From assembly GCA_046330415.1 (NCBI GenBank), contig JAXLSW010000019.1, positions 57,041-121,040 on the forward strand: a stretch of DNA of 64,000 bases. The letters are read 5' to 3'. The notes under the pieces are model-generated. The model did no database searches, had not been told where the DNA came from, and saw nothing but the letters and a program-made list of their open reading frames with translations. Origin of the DNA: RHKX01 sp046330415. GTDB taxonomy: Bacteria; Actinomycetota; Thermoleophilia; Solirubrobacterales; 70-9. This document shows, in pieces, positions 16,153 through 24,963 of this stretch. The stretch's first letter is position 1. The number at the start of each line of letters is the position of its first letter. Made by a program: the position numbers and the translations under genes.

Positions 16153-19008
16153 ATGAGCCCGTCGCGCTCCCTGATCCGTTTCGCGGTGCTCAGCGCCGGG
16201 TTCCTGCTCGCCCTCGCCGCCCTCGCCCAACCGACCATGGCGCTTCCCCCGGACCCGCCGGTCGCCTGCAACGTCACTCAGATCCTCACCGACGGGCACG
16301 ACGACTTCGAGGGAACCGGGCTCAACGAGCGCGTCTACGGCCGCGGCAGCGACGACAACCTGCGCGGCAATGGCGGCTTCGATTGCCTGTACGGGGAGAG
16401 CAGCGGCGACAGCCTCCAGGGCGGCGCCGACGAGGACTACCTCGACGGCGGCGACGCGGGCGACTACGCCATCGGCGACGGCGGTGACGACCGCGTGATC
16501 GGCGGTCCCGGCGTTGACTCGATCTACGGCGGCAGCGGCGACGACTTCCTCGACGCCGGCAACGACACCGACTACGCCAACGGGATGGAGGGCGACGACG
16601 ACGTCTTCGGCGGCGTCGGCAACGACAAGCTCTTCGGCGGCGCCGACGACGGGGCCGACCTGCTCGACGGCGGCGATGGCACCGACGACGCGCACGGCGA
16701 AGGTGGCCCCGACACGGTCAACGGCGGCGCCAACGACGACACCCTCTACGGCGATCCTGGCGACGACGACGTCAACGGCGGCAGCGGCAACGACCGGCTC
16801 TGGGGCGGCACCGACGATGACGACCTCGACGGCGAGGCCGGGCTCGACACCCTCGAGGGCGAGGCCGGCGACGACACGCTGACCGGCGGCTCCGGCGCCG
16901 ACACGATCCTCGGCGGCGACGGCAACGACGCGATCGAGGCGCTCGATGGCGAGGTCGACGCGATCGACTGCGGTGCCGGGACGGACACCGTCCGCGCCGA
17001 CACCAACGACTCGATCTCCTCCAACTGCGAGGTCATCCTCGGGGCGACGCCGTGCTCGAACCCGATCATCGGCACCGCGGCGGGTGAGACGATCAACGGG
17101 ACGCCGGGGGGCGATCAGATCGAGGCGCGCGACGGTGCGGACACGGTCAACGCCGGCGCCGGCGGCGACTGCCTGCTCGGCGAGGAGGGCGCCGACGTCC
17201 TCAACGGTGAGGGCGCCGCCGACGCTCTCGACGGCGGGATCGGGGCGGACACCCTGAACGGAGGCGATGGCAACGATCTGCTCGACGGCAAGGCGGGCAA
17301 CGACGTCGTCATCGGCGGCAACGACAACGACATCCTCGCCGCGCGTGACGGCGAGATCGACACGCTCGATTGCGGCCCCGGTTCCGACTACGCGGTCGCC
17401 GACACGATCGACGCGGTGAGCAACTGCGAGGTAGTCGACATCGACCGCGCGACCTGCTCGCACCAGCTCTTCGGCACGACCGGCCCCGACAGCCTCACCG
17501 GTACCGACGGCCAGGACGAGGCGTTCGGCCGAGGCGGCAACGACACGATCAGCGGCCTCGGCGACGACGACTGCCTCAACGGCGAGTCCGGCAACGACCT
17601 GATCTCCGGCGGCTCCGGTGACGACGACATCGACGGCGGCTCCGAGGGCGACGGGATCGATCCCGGCCCCGGAGCCGACACGGTCGACGCCGGCGGTGGC
17701 GATGACGCGATCTCCCTGCTCGACGGCGAGGTCGACACGGTCGACTGCGGCCCCGGCACCGACGCCACCGACGCCGACCCCGGCGACGTGCTGACGAACT
17801 GCGAGGTGACGCTCGCCGCCTGCTCGAACGTGAAGTCCGGGACCTCCGGGCCGGAGACGCTGACCGGGACCGTCGGCGGCGACGAGATCGATGGGCTCGG
17901 TGGCGATGACGCCATCAGCGGCCTCGGAGCCGACGACTGCCTCGACGGCGGCGACGGCAACGACAGCGTCAGCGGCGGTGAGGCGAGCGACTCCCTCGTC
18001 GGCGGGCCCGGGCGGGACAACCTGACGGGTGGAGCCGGCAACGACGCGATCGCGGCGATCGACGGCGAGGTCGACACGATCGACTGCGGCGACGGCAGCG
18101 ACACGCTCTCGGCCGACCCGACGGACAACTTCAACGGCTGCGAGCAGGTCACGCTCGACCGCAGCTACTGCTCGCACCTCAGCTTCGGCACCTCCGGTCC
18201 CGACGATCTCAGCGGCAGCGACGCCGACGACGAGCTCTTCGGCCGCGGCGGCGACGACAGGATCAGCGGCCTCGGCGCCGCCGACTGCCTGCATGGCGAC
18301 GATGGCAACGACAGCATCGACGCCGGCTCCGGCGACGACGGCATCGACGCCGGAGCCGGCAACGACGGGCTCAACGGCGGCCCCGGCGCCGACACCCTCG
18401 ACGCGGGTGACGGCGACGATGCGCTCGTCGGCGGCTCCGAGGTCGACACCTTCCTGGCGGGCGCGGGCGACGACAGGATCGACGCCGCCGACGGGCTCGC
18501 CGAGACGATCGACTGCGGCCCCGGCGACGACACGGTCACCGCCGCCGACCCTGACGACACCTACGTCGGCTGCGAGCGCTCGACGCTGATCGGCGGCAGC
18601 TGCGCCCGCGTCTACATCGGCGGCGCCGGCAACGAGCTCCTCTACGGCAGCAACGACAGCGACACGATCCTCGCTGGCGCCGGCAACGACCGGGCCGAGT
18701 CCTTCGACGCGGGCGACTGCCTCGATGGCGGCGACGGCCGCGACAAGCTGATGGGAGGCCGCGGCCGCGACGACGTCAAGGGAGGCGCCGGCAACGACAA
18801 ACTCGACGGCGACTCCGGCAACGACACCATCGACGGCGGCGACGGCAAGGACGAGATCGACGGCGGCCCCGGAAACGACACGATCGACGCCTCCGACGGC
18901 TTCCGCGACAAGGTCGACTGCGGCAAGGGCAAGCACGACACTGCGGTGCTCGATCGCCGCGACAAGCGCAAGGGCTGCGAGCGCGTCCGCCGCGTCGCGC
19001 CCTCCTGA
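16153..19008 (+). CDS. secreted RTX-repeat calcium-binding protein
   Basis: A 951-residue exoprotein. Residues 1-31 form a signal peptide (FLLALAALAQPTMA). Nearly all the rest is glycine/aspartate nonapeptide repeats of the RTX type (pattern GGxGxDxLx), which coil into a parallel beta roll once calcium is present outside the cell. Six times a Cys-bearing boundary interrupts the roll: a DGEVDTIDCG-like strand at bases 16945, 17347, 17722, 18061, 18490 and 18895, each followed by a Cys-Glu pair. No protease, lipase or adhesin domain is present, so a structural or surface role is likely. A Sec signal at the N-terminus, instead of only C-terminal repeats, argues against type I secretion. The end is basic (RDKRKGCERVRRVAPS). 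Confidence 0.88.
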   Translation: MSPSRSLIRFAVLSAGFLLALAALAQPTMALPPDPPVACNVTQILTDGHDDFEGTGLNERVYGRGSDDNLRGNGGFDCLYGESSGDSLQGGADEDYLDGGDAGDYAIGDGGDDRVIGGPGVDSIYGGSGDDFLDAGNDTDYANGMEGDDDVFGGVGNDKLFGGADDGADLLDGGDGTDDAHGEGGPDTVNGGANDDTLYGDPGDDDVNGGSGNDRLWGGTDDDDLDGEAGLDTLEGEAGDDTLTGGSGADTILGGDGNDAIEALDGEVDAIDCGAGTDTVRADTNDSISSNCEVILGATPCSNPIIGTAAGETINGTPGGDQIEARDGADTVNAGAGGDCLLGEEGADVLNGEGAADALDGGIGADTLNGGDGNDLLDGKAGNDVVIGGNDNDILAARDGEIDTLDCGPGSDYAVADTIDAVSNCEVVDIDRATCSHQLFGTTGPDSLTGTDGQDEAFGRGGNDTISGLGDDDCLNGESGNDLISGGSGDDDIDGGSEGDGIDPGPGADTVDAGGGDDAISLLDGEVDTVDCGPGTDATDADPGDVLTNCEVTLAACSNVKSGTSGPETLTGTVGGDEIDGLGGDDAISGLGADDCLDGGDGNDSVSGGEASDSLVGGPGRDNLTGGAGNDAIAAIDGEVDTIDCGDGSDTLSADPTDNFNGCEQVTLDRSYCSHLSFGTSGPDDLSGSDADDELFGRGGDDRISGLGAADCLHGDDGNDSIDAGSGDDGIDAGAGNDGLNGGPGADTLDAGDGDDALVGGSEVDTFLAGAGDDRIDAADGLAETIDCGPGDDTVTAADPDDTYVGCERSTLIGGSCARVYIGGAGNELLYGSNDSDTILAGAGNDRAESFDAGDCLDGGDGRDKLMGGRGRDDVKGGAGNDKLDGDSGNDTIDGGDGKDEIDGGPGNDTIDASDGFRDKVDCGKGKHDTAVLDRRDKRKGCERVRRVAPS

Positions 19009-19028
19009 GCGTCGCACCCCGCACCGGC

Positions 19029-19034
19029 TACACT
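19029..19034 (+). promoter_or_regulatory. possible -10 hexamer for nadA
   Basis: TACACT about 82 bases before the nadA ATG. This would give a leader of roughly 75 bases that ends in GGAGGT, unlike the leaderless genes nearby; no known riboswitch fold was recognised in it. Confidence 0.35.
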
Positions 19035-19116
19035 CGCCGCAGTCATTCGCCCGTCCGAAGACCGGCTGGCGAACATCACGGATTCCACCGCCCGCAGGGG
19101 TGGGTAGGAGGTACCC

Positions 19117-20154
19117 ATGCAGGAGCTTCCAACGATCCAGGCGCCGCCCGCTCAGGGGCCTGAGTTGACCCCCGAGGAGATCACGGCGATGTCGGCGGAG
19201 GTGCGCGAGCTCGCGAAGCAGCGTGACGCCGTCATCCTCGCCCACAACTACGAGCTCCCCGAGCTGCAGGACCTCGCCGACTACGTCGGCGACTCGCTCG
19301 GGCTCTCCCGCGCCGCCGCCGCAACCGACTCCTCCGTGATCGCCTTCTGCGGCGTTCATTTCATGGCGGAGACCGCCTCGGTGCTGTCCCCGGAGAAGAC
19401 CGTCCTGATCCCCGATCTGGGAGCCGGCTGCTCGCTCGCCGACTCGATCACCGCACCCGAGTTGCAGGCGTGGAAGGACGAGCACCCCGGCGCGCTGGTC
19501 GTCATGTACGTCAACACCTCGGCCGAGGTGAAGGCGATCACCGACTACTGCTGCACCTCCTCCAACGCCGTCAAGGTCGTCGAGCACATCTGGGCCGAGC
19601 ACGGCCCCGAGACGGAGATCCTGTTCGGCCCCGACATGTGGCTCGGCGCGTTCGTCGAGCGCGAGACCGGCCTCGTCGACGACCCCGAGCGCCGCGCCCG
19701 CTTCCACGTCTGGGACGGCGAGTGCCACGTGCACGCCGGAATCCGTCCCGACGACATCACCGAGATGCGCGCCGAGCATCCGGAGGCCGAGTTCCTGATC
19801 CACCCCGAGTGCGGCTGCTCGACGCAGGCGATGGAGTACGTCGCCGCCGGCGACATCTCCGGCGAGGGCGTCCACATGCTCTCGACCTCGGGGATGCTGA
19901 GCCACGTCGAGCAGAACCCGACCGGCTCCTACATCGTCGCCACCGAGACCGGGATGCTCTACCCGCTCGAGAAGGCCGCCCCGCAGGCGCACCTGATCGC
20001 CGCCAACCGGATGGCCTTCTGCAAGTACATGAAGCTGATCACGCTGCCGAAGCTCCGCGACTGCCTCCGCGACATGACCGGCGAGGTCAAGGTCCCGCCG
20101 GAGATCGCCGAGAAGGCGCGGATCCCGATCGAGCGCATGGTGGCGATCGGCTAG
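19117..20154 (+). CDS. nadA: quinolinate synthase
   Basis: Iron-sulfur enzyme condensing iminoaspartate with dihydroxyacetone phosphate to quinolinate, feeding NadC. The 345-residue product has AHNYELPELQDLADYVGDSL near the start, FCGVHFMAETAS with the first cluster Cys, the second Cys in the SSNAVKV region (DYCCTSSNA), and HPECGCSTQAM with the third. The start is supported by GGAGGT 12-7 bases upstream of the ATG. nadA stands alone here, with the RTX gene upstream and the mau-like cluster downstream, and is unlinked to nadC at 10.5 kb. Confidence 0.96.
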   Translation: MQELPTIQAPPAQGPELTPEEITAMSAEVRELAKQRDAVILAHNYELPELQDLADYVGDSLGLSRAAAATDSSVIAFCGVHFMAETASVLSPEKTVLIPDLGAGCSLADSITAPELQAWKDEHPGALVVMYVNTSAEVKAITDYCCTSSNAVKVVEHIWAEHGPETEILFGPDMWLGAFVERETGLVDDPERRARFHVWDGECHVHAGIRPDDITEMRAEHPEAEFLIHPECGCSTQAMEYVAAGDISGEGVHMLSTSGMLSHVEQNPTGSYIVATETGMLYPLEKAAPQAHLIAANRMAFCKYMKLITLPKLRDCLRDMTGEVKVPPEIAEKARIPIERMVAIG

Positions 20155-20201
20155 GGCGTCGATGCCGGTGGCGGTTGCGCCGCGGCCTCCAACTCCCTTG
20201 C

Positions 20202-20207
20202 TAGCTT
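20202..20207 (+). promoter_or_regulatory. -10 hexamer, leaderless promoter for the mau-like cluster
   Basis: TAGCTT, six bases before the GTG at 20214. It is the only promoter-like site seen for the following three tightly packed genes. Confidence 0.55.
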
Positions 20208-20213
20208 GCGCCC

Positions 20214-21106
20214 GTGGAGCTGCTCGTACGGCTGATCCTGGCGGGGGTGCTCGTCGCCGCCGCAGCGGCGAAGCTGGCGCGGCCGCGGCAGGCCACCGCG
20301 GCGATGGCCACGCACGGGTTCCGGACCCCGTTGACGCGGCGGATCGCCTTCGCGTTCGTCGTCACGGCCGAGCTGGCGTTGGCCGTCGGGGTGGCGCTCG
20401 GAAGCGACGAGGCCGCCTATGGCGCGGCGTTCCTGATGGCGCTCTTCGCACTCACACTCGGCGGCGAGATGCTGCGTGGCAAGGCCGGGGAGCCCTGCGG
20501 TTGCTTCGGCGGCGACTCGAAGGTGGGGTGGGGAGCGATCGCGCGCAACGTCGTGCTCGCCGCGGCCTTCGCGGCCGTCCCGTCCCTGCCGGGGTCCCTC
20601 TCCACCGACGGCTGGCTCGCGTTCGGGCTCGCCGTCGCCCTGCTCGCCTGCGCGGCGCTGGCTCTCGCCGTCCTCGCCCTCGCCCGCGAGGTCGGGATGC
20701 TGCGCCTTCGCCTCGGCCCCGAGGCGGCGCTCGAGATCGCCCACGAGGGCCCCGAGGTCGGCGGGCGCAGCGCCCTCGTCGAGCGCTTCAGCTTCGAGCC
20801 GCGCAACGAGCTCGCGCTCGCGGTCTTCAGCTCCGAGGGCTGCCACGTCTGCCAGGCGCTCGAGCCTGCGGTCGACTCACTGCGAGCCGAGCCCGCGCTC
20901 GCCGTCGAGGTCTTCCCCGAGGGCACGGAGTCCGCGCTCTGGGAGGAGCTCGCGATCCCGGCGCCCCCTACGCGGTGGCGCTGGACCGCGGCGGGACCGT
21001 CGGCGCCAAGGGCACCTTCAACAACCTCGCCCAGCTCGAGAGCATCCTCGCCACCGCCGAGCGCCGCGGCGCCGAGCGGCGGCGGGTGGAGGCCCTCGGT
21101 GTCTGA
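20214..21106 (+). pseudogene. MauE-thioredoxin fusion, frameshifted near 20960
   Basis: Membrane redox protein joining a MauE-type domain to a MauD-like thioredoxin domain. Residues 1-160 hold four hydrophobic helices and GEPCGCFGG, a Cys pair typical of MauE. After a helix and linker, the thioredoxin part has FSSEGCHVCQALEP, a CxxC pair expected outside the membrane. At about 20958-20962 the frame breaks: reading on gives nonsense until the next gene, while adding one G restores AIPGAPYAVALDRGG (the cis-Pro loop) and KGTFNNLAQLES, ending at 21106. So one base is missing, either truly or through a sequencing error. It overlaps the next gene by 8 bp. It probably forms or shuffles disulfides in the light-chain-like protein. 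Confidence 0.75.
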
Positions 21107-21707
21107 GGACGAGCCCACACCCCAACGCGGCCGCTTCGGCCGCGCCCTCGAGGGCATCGCCTCGAACACCTCCCGCCGCGGCTTCCTCGCGCGCGTCGGC
21201 AAGGGGATGGCGGCGCTCACCGCCGGGGGCGCCGTCGCCAAGCTGGTCCAGCCCGGGGAGGCCGACGGCTACCACTTCTGCGGCCACATCTACACGACCG
21301 ACTCCTGCCCGCACCCGCTCGGACCCTCCCTGCCGCGGATCGACCGCGCCGGCTACCCGCTCGACCCGCACTCGGGCAAGCCGATCGACAACCTCGGCCG
21401 CCGGGTCAACGGCAAGGGCGAGCCCGTCGACTCCGACGGCAAGGCCCTGACCGACCCCGACGGCCGGCCGCTGCCGCCCGGCCCGCGGACGAAGGTCTGC
21501 CAGGAGGGAGTCGCGCGCGAGTTCGGCTTCAAGACCCACGTCGACGGCGGCTGGTACCGCTGCTGCGGCGGGCAGGTGCGCAAGCTCGTCGACTGCTGCT
21601 CGCAGAGCAACAAGCGGATCAACGGCGACGCCGCGCTCGAGGGCTACTGCTACCACGGCCGCAAGGTCTTCTGCGTCATGTACTTCGACACCAACGTGCC
21701 GTGCTGA
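21099..21707 (+). CDS. Tat-exported methylamine-dehydrogenase light-chain-like Cys-rich protein
   Basis: A 202-residue protein with a twin-arginine signal (SRRGFLARVGK, residues 25-35, then a hydrophobic Ala/Gly stretch). The mature part has ten Cys (61, 70, 134, 155, 156, 166, 167, 184, 192, 202), including WYRCCGG, which lines up by eye with the YRDCCG segment of MauA. MauA makes its TTQ cofactor from two Trp; here the only Trp is 152. The position of the second TTQ Trp (Trp before Cys in MauA) is Tyr183, and no Trp matches the first, so TTQ cannot form if this alignment holds. Residues 85-128 repeat a G-x-P-hydrophobic-D turn about six times. Function unknown; folding needs the flanking redox proteins, I infer. 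Confidence 0.7.
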   Translation: MSEDEPTPQRGRFGRALEGIASNTSRRGFLARVGKGMAALTAGGAVAKLVQPGEADGYHFCGHIYTTDSCPHPLGPSLPRIDRAGYPLDPHSGKPIDNLGRRVNGKGEPVDSDGKALTDPDGRPLPPGPRTKVCQEGVAREFGFKTHVDGGWYRCCGGQVRKLVDCCSQSNKRINGDAALEGYCYHGRKVFCVMYFDTNVPC

Positions 21708-21734
21708 ACCGCACGCGCGCACCGGGGCGCCGCC

Positions 21735-23150
21735 GTGCCTGAGGCGCTCCTGATCGCGCTCGCGCTGGCGGGCCTGCTCGTCGGCGGCACCGGGACCTGG
21801 TCGCCATGCGGCTTCTCGATGATCGAGACGATCGGCCCGACCGGCCACACCGGCGGCATGCGGACGACGATCGCCGCCTGCGCCACCTTCGCTCCCTTCG
21901 CCGTGCTCGGCGGCGCGATCACCTTCGGCCTGCTGGCGCTGCTCGGCGAGGCGGTCGGCGGCGCGGGAGGGACCGCGGCCTACGTCGTCGCGGCGGCCGT
22001 CGCCGTCGCTGCCGCCATGGCGGAGGCGCGTGGCACGCCGATCGTCCCGCAGGTGCGCCGCCAGCTCCCGATCGCGTGGCGGCGGATCGTGCCGATGCCG
22101 CTCGCGGCCGCCGGCTACGGCGTCCTCCTCGGCCTCGGCTTCACCACCTTCGTTCTCTCCTACGGCGTCTGGGCGCTGATGGGCATCTGCCTCGCGCTCG
22201 GGGACGTGCAGGCCGGGCTCGTCGTCGGCATCGCTTTCGGGATCGGGCGGGCGCTGCCGATCGTCGTCCTCGCCCCGCTCGCCGACCGCCGCTCCGGCGA
22301 GCGCGCCTGCGAGGCGATGGCGATGCGCCCGGGCCTGCTGCGCGGCGCCCGCGCGGGCGATGCCGTCGCTCTGCTCCTCGTCTCGGCGCTCCTGATCGGG
22401 AGCGCCGCCTCCGCCAGCGCCGCCCGCAAGGAGGCGAACCCCGGCTCCGACCCGTCGGTCTCCGGACCGGCGCTCGTCTACGAGGGCAAGGACGGCCAGG
22501 CGCTGCTCCGCACCCCCTCGGGCCGGGTGGACCTGCAGGGAAGCGAGGCCGCGGTCGGCGGCCGCTACGTCGCGGTCGCCCGCGGCAACGAGATCGCGGT
22601 GCTCGAGCTCGACGGCCTCGAGCAGGTCGCCTCGCTGCCCGCCTCCGGCGTCGACGCGATCGCCGTCGGCAACCGCTGGGTCGTCAGTCGCCACCGCGAG
22701 GGCAACCGCGACGTCCTCAGCGCCCGCCGGACCGACGGCTCCGGCACCCCGGTCCTCGTCGCCAGCGCCAAGTCCCCGGCGCAGCTCTCCCGCCCCGCCG
22801 TCGACGGCGGGGCGGTCGTCTGGGCCCTCGGCAAGAGCGCGCGGAACTCGCTCGTGCGGGCAAAGCTCACCGACAACGGGGTCAAGGGCAAGCGCCGCCT
22901 GATCTCGACGAAGACCGTCGCGATCACCGGCCCCTCGATCTCCGGCGGCAAGATCGCCTACGTCGCCACCACGAAGAAGCGCCAGACGATCCGCGTCCGT
23001 GGCCTCGGCGGCGGCGGCCTCGGCAACACCGTCTACCGCCAGCGCAAGGCGCCACCGACCCTGTGGACAACGGCGCTCACCCCCGACCGCATCTACGTCA
23101 CGAAGGTCGCCCGCGGCGGCCGCGGGACGTTGGTGAGCGTGAGCCGGTAG
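21735..23150 (+). CDS. CcdA/MauF-like membrane protein fused to a propeller-like domain
   Basis: A 471-residue two-part protein. Residues 1-230 contain about six membrane helices; the first is followed by TWSPCGFSM (C25), and C49 lies in the next helix, resembling the paired membrane Cys of CcdA/DsbD electron carriers and the place of MauF in mau operons. From about residue 245 the protein is soluble and beta-rich, with repeating strands such as GRYVAVARGNEIAVLEL and GNRWVVSRHREGNRDV, like blades of a propeller; in mau operons the heavy chain MauB is a propeller. That the fusion stands for MauF plus a MauB-like part is my inference. GTG start, 27 bp after the light-chain-like gene, so cotranscribed. 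Confidence 0.65.
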   Translation: MPEALLIALALAGLLVGGTGTWSPCGFSMIETIGPTGHTGGMRTTIAACATFAPFAVLGGAITFGLLALLGEAVGGAGGTAAYVVAAAVAVAAAMAEARGTPIVPQVRRQLPIAWRRIVPMPLAAAGYGVLLGLGFTTFVLSYGVWALMGICLALGDVQAGLVVGIAFGIGRALPIVVLAPLADRRSGERACEAMAMRPGLLRGARAGDAVALLLVSALLIGSAASASAARKEANPGSDPSVSGPALVYEGKDGQALLRTPSGRVDLQGSEAAVGGRYVAVARGNEIAVLELDGLEQVASLPASGVDAIAVGNRWVVSRHREGNRDVLSARRTDGSGTPVLVASAKSPAQLSRPAVDGGAVVWALGKSARNSLVRAKLTDNGVKGKRRLISTKTVAITGPSISGGKIAYVATTKKRQTIRVRGLGGGGLGNTVYRQRKAPPTLWTTALTPDRIYVTKVARGGRGTLVSVSR

Positions 23151-23151
23151 T

Positions 23152-23862
23152 TCAGCCCCGCGGCGGGACGATCACGTCCGGCGGCGGCTCCGCGCCGACC
23201 GCGCGATACAGCGCTCCCGACGGCTTCGCCAGGCGCCACCTGGCGCCCGCCCGCTCGAGGTAGGCGATGTCGCTCTCGACGGAGGGCTCGTCGCGGTCGG
23301 CGAACTCGGTGACGATCGCGGCGGTGATCCGGGCGGAGGCGAGGTCGCCGGCGACCTGCGTGCCGTCGATCCCGTTGAGGAGCGTGCGCTTCCAGACCGG
23401 GAGGCCGCGCGGATCGCTGTAGCCGATCGAGGCCCGCAGGGTGGCCTCGCAGGAGCCGCGCTGGACCGGCGGCTTCAGCTCCCGGACGGAGGCGGGGGAG
23501 AGGAGGTCGCAGAGCGTGGCGCCGTCGCGCGCGTCGATCGCGTCGATGTAGTCGCGGTAGGCGGCCTGCACCTCCTCGATTGCGGCTTCGCGCTCGGCGT
23601 CGGTCGGCTTCCCCGAGCCGCCGCCCGCGCCCTCGCGGTCGGGACGTTCATCGCCGGGTGAGTCGCCGGGGTCGCCGGAGTCGCCCGGATCGCCGGGCCC
23701 ATCCGCCGCCGTCTCGCCGACCGCAGCCGTTCCCTCGCCGCCGGACGGCTCCGTCGAACCGCCGTCGCCCCCGGAGTCCCCGCACCCGGAGACAAGCAGC
23801 GAGGCCGCGCAGAGCAGCGTCAGGGCGGAGAGGAGGGAGAGGCGCGCCATCCGCGAGAGCAC
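23152..23862 (-). CDS. lipoprotein of unknown function
   Basis: A 236-residue protein with a lipobox (LLVSGC, Cys about residue 27) followed by a Gly/Asp/Ser/Pro-rich spacer of about 50 residues (repeated GDPGD and GDSPGD), which would hold the folded domain off the membrane. The C-terminal domain starts near EAAIEEVQAAYRDYIDAIDARDG and ends in strands plus VESDIAYLERAGARWRLAKP; this is the layout of a nuclear-transport-factor-2-like cone domain, often binding small ligands. No catalytic residues stand out. The gene converges on the propeller fusion gene with one base between stops. Confidence 0.72.
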   Translation of the reverse strand: MLSRMARLSLLSALTLLCAASLLVSGCGDSGGDGGSTEPSGGEGTAAVGETAADGPGDPGDSGDPGDSPGDERPDREGAGGGSGKPTDAEREAAIEEVQAAYRDYIDAIDARDGATLCDLLSPASVRELKPPVQRGSCEATLRASIGYSDPRGLPVWKRTLLNGIDGTQVAGDLASARITAAIVTEFADRDEPSVESDIAYLERAGARWRLAKPSGALYRAVGAEPPPDVIVPPRG

Positions 23863-23869
23863 CGACGGG

Positions 23870-23875
23870 AGGCTA
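23870..23875 (-). promoter_or_regulatory. -10 hexamer, leaderless promoter for the lipoprotein gene
   Basis: TAGCCT on the minus strand, seven bases before the GTG at 23862; this favours that start over the ATG twelve bases further in. Confidence 0.55.
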
Positions 23876-24011
23876 GCCGTAGGTGCGATCGCGCCCCGGA
23901 GCCACCATCACCGCCACGAAAGGCGCAATTTGCGAGCCCCGACGACGCCGGTTCCGTCACCGCCGCAAGGACAATCGACGCCATGGAAGCCGCTCGTCTG
24001 CCGGATCGCTC

Positions 24012-24017
24012 TACAGT
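24012..24017 (+). promoter_or_regulatory. -10 hexamer, leaderless promoter for the split transketolase
   Basis: TACAGT, seven bases before the GTG at 24025; it lies within any longer reading frame and so argues for this start. Confidence 0.55.
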
Positions 24018-24024
24018 CTCCGCC

Positions 24025-24963
24025 GTGAACCACCTCCGCCCCGTTCCAGACCCGAAGCCCCCGGTCGCCCCGATCGAGGGTGAGCCCGCCTCCATCGAGC
24101 AGCTCGAGCGCTGGGCGACGGTGCTGCGGATCGACTGTGTGCGGATGCTCGCGGTCGCCAAGTCGGGCCACCTCGACAGCTCGCTCTCCTCCGCCGACAT
24201 CCTCACCGCGCTCTACCACCGGGTCCTCAAGCACGACCCGAAGAACCCCGACTGGCCCGCGCGCGACCGCTTCGTCCTCTCAAAGGGGCACGCGGCGCCG
24301 ATCCAGTACGCGGCGCTCGCCCGCCACGGCTACTTCCCGCTCGAGGACCTGATGGGCCTGCGCAAGATCGGCGCCCAGCTCCAGGGCCACCCGGACATGA
24401 ACAAGACGCCCGGCGTCGAGGTCTCGACCGGCTCGCTCGGCCAGGGCCTCTCGATGTCGCTGGGGATCGCGCTGGCGCTCCGCCTCGACGGCCTCGATGA
24501 CTCCCACGTCTTCTGCGTCCTCTCCGACGGTGACTGCCAGGAGGGCCAGACCTGGGAGGCGGCCACCGCGGCCCCCCACTTCAAGGCCTCCAACATCACC
24601 GCGATCGTCGACTACAACCACCTGCAGACCGACGGCACCACCGAGGAGGTCATGGACATCGGCAACATGGCCGCCAAGTTCGCCGCCTTCGGCTGGGACA
24701 CGGTCGAGATCGACGGCCACGACATGGGCGCCGTCGTCGAGGCGCTCGAGCGCAGCCGCACCCTCGACCGCCCTGCCGCGATCGTCGCGCAGACGACCAA
24801 GGGCAAGGGCGTCTCGACCATGGAGGGCCGCTTCGGCTTCCACGGCAAGGCCGCCGTCAGCCCTGAGTTCGCGGCCGACGCGCTCGCCGAGCTCGAGGAG
24901 ACGCTGGAGCGACAGACATCGGAGTTGACCGGAGCCGGTCAGACGGAAGGGGCGCCGAGCTGA
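24025..24963 (+). CDS. transketolase, N-terminal (TPP-binding) subunit
   Basis: First half of a split transketolase, which moves two-carbon ketol units between sugar phosphates in the pentose phosphate pathway. The 312-residue product has the family start AVAKSGHLDSSLSSADI, the substrate histidines in SKGHAAP, GSLGQGLS, and the TPP/Mg motif SDGDCQEGQTWE with the downstream NH2-DYNHLQTDG. Split enzymes are usual in archaea and in several deep actinobacterial and firmicute groups. The start at 24025 rests on the -10 hexamer; an ATG at 23983 would add 14 residues over the promoter. The second subunit starts on the last base of the stop (TGATG). Confidence 0.94.
   Translation: MNHLRPVPDPKPPVAPIEGEPASIEQLERWATVLRIDCVRMLAVAKSGHLDSSLSSADILTALYHRVLKHDPKNPDWPARDRFVLSKGHAAPIQYAALARHGYFPLEDLMGLRKIGAQLQGHPDMNKTPGVEVSTGSLGQGLSMSLGIALALRLDGLDDSHVFCVLSDGDCQEGQTWEAATAAPHFKASNITAIVDYNHLQTDGTTEEVMDIGNMAAKFAAFGWDTVEIDGHDMGAVVEALERSRTLDRPAAIVAQTTKGKGVSTMEGRFGFHGKAAVSPEFAADALAELEETLERQTSELTGAGQTEGAPS

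Noticed and set aside
19035..19116. Riboswitch in the nadA leader
   Set aside because: The leader is about 75 bases and GC-rich, but I could not match it to any NAD- or quinolinate-linked riboswitch pattern.
15880..19992. 1370-codon open frame on the minus strand
   Set aside because: Antisense to the RTX gene and nadA; its repeats mirror the RTX repeats.
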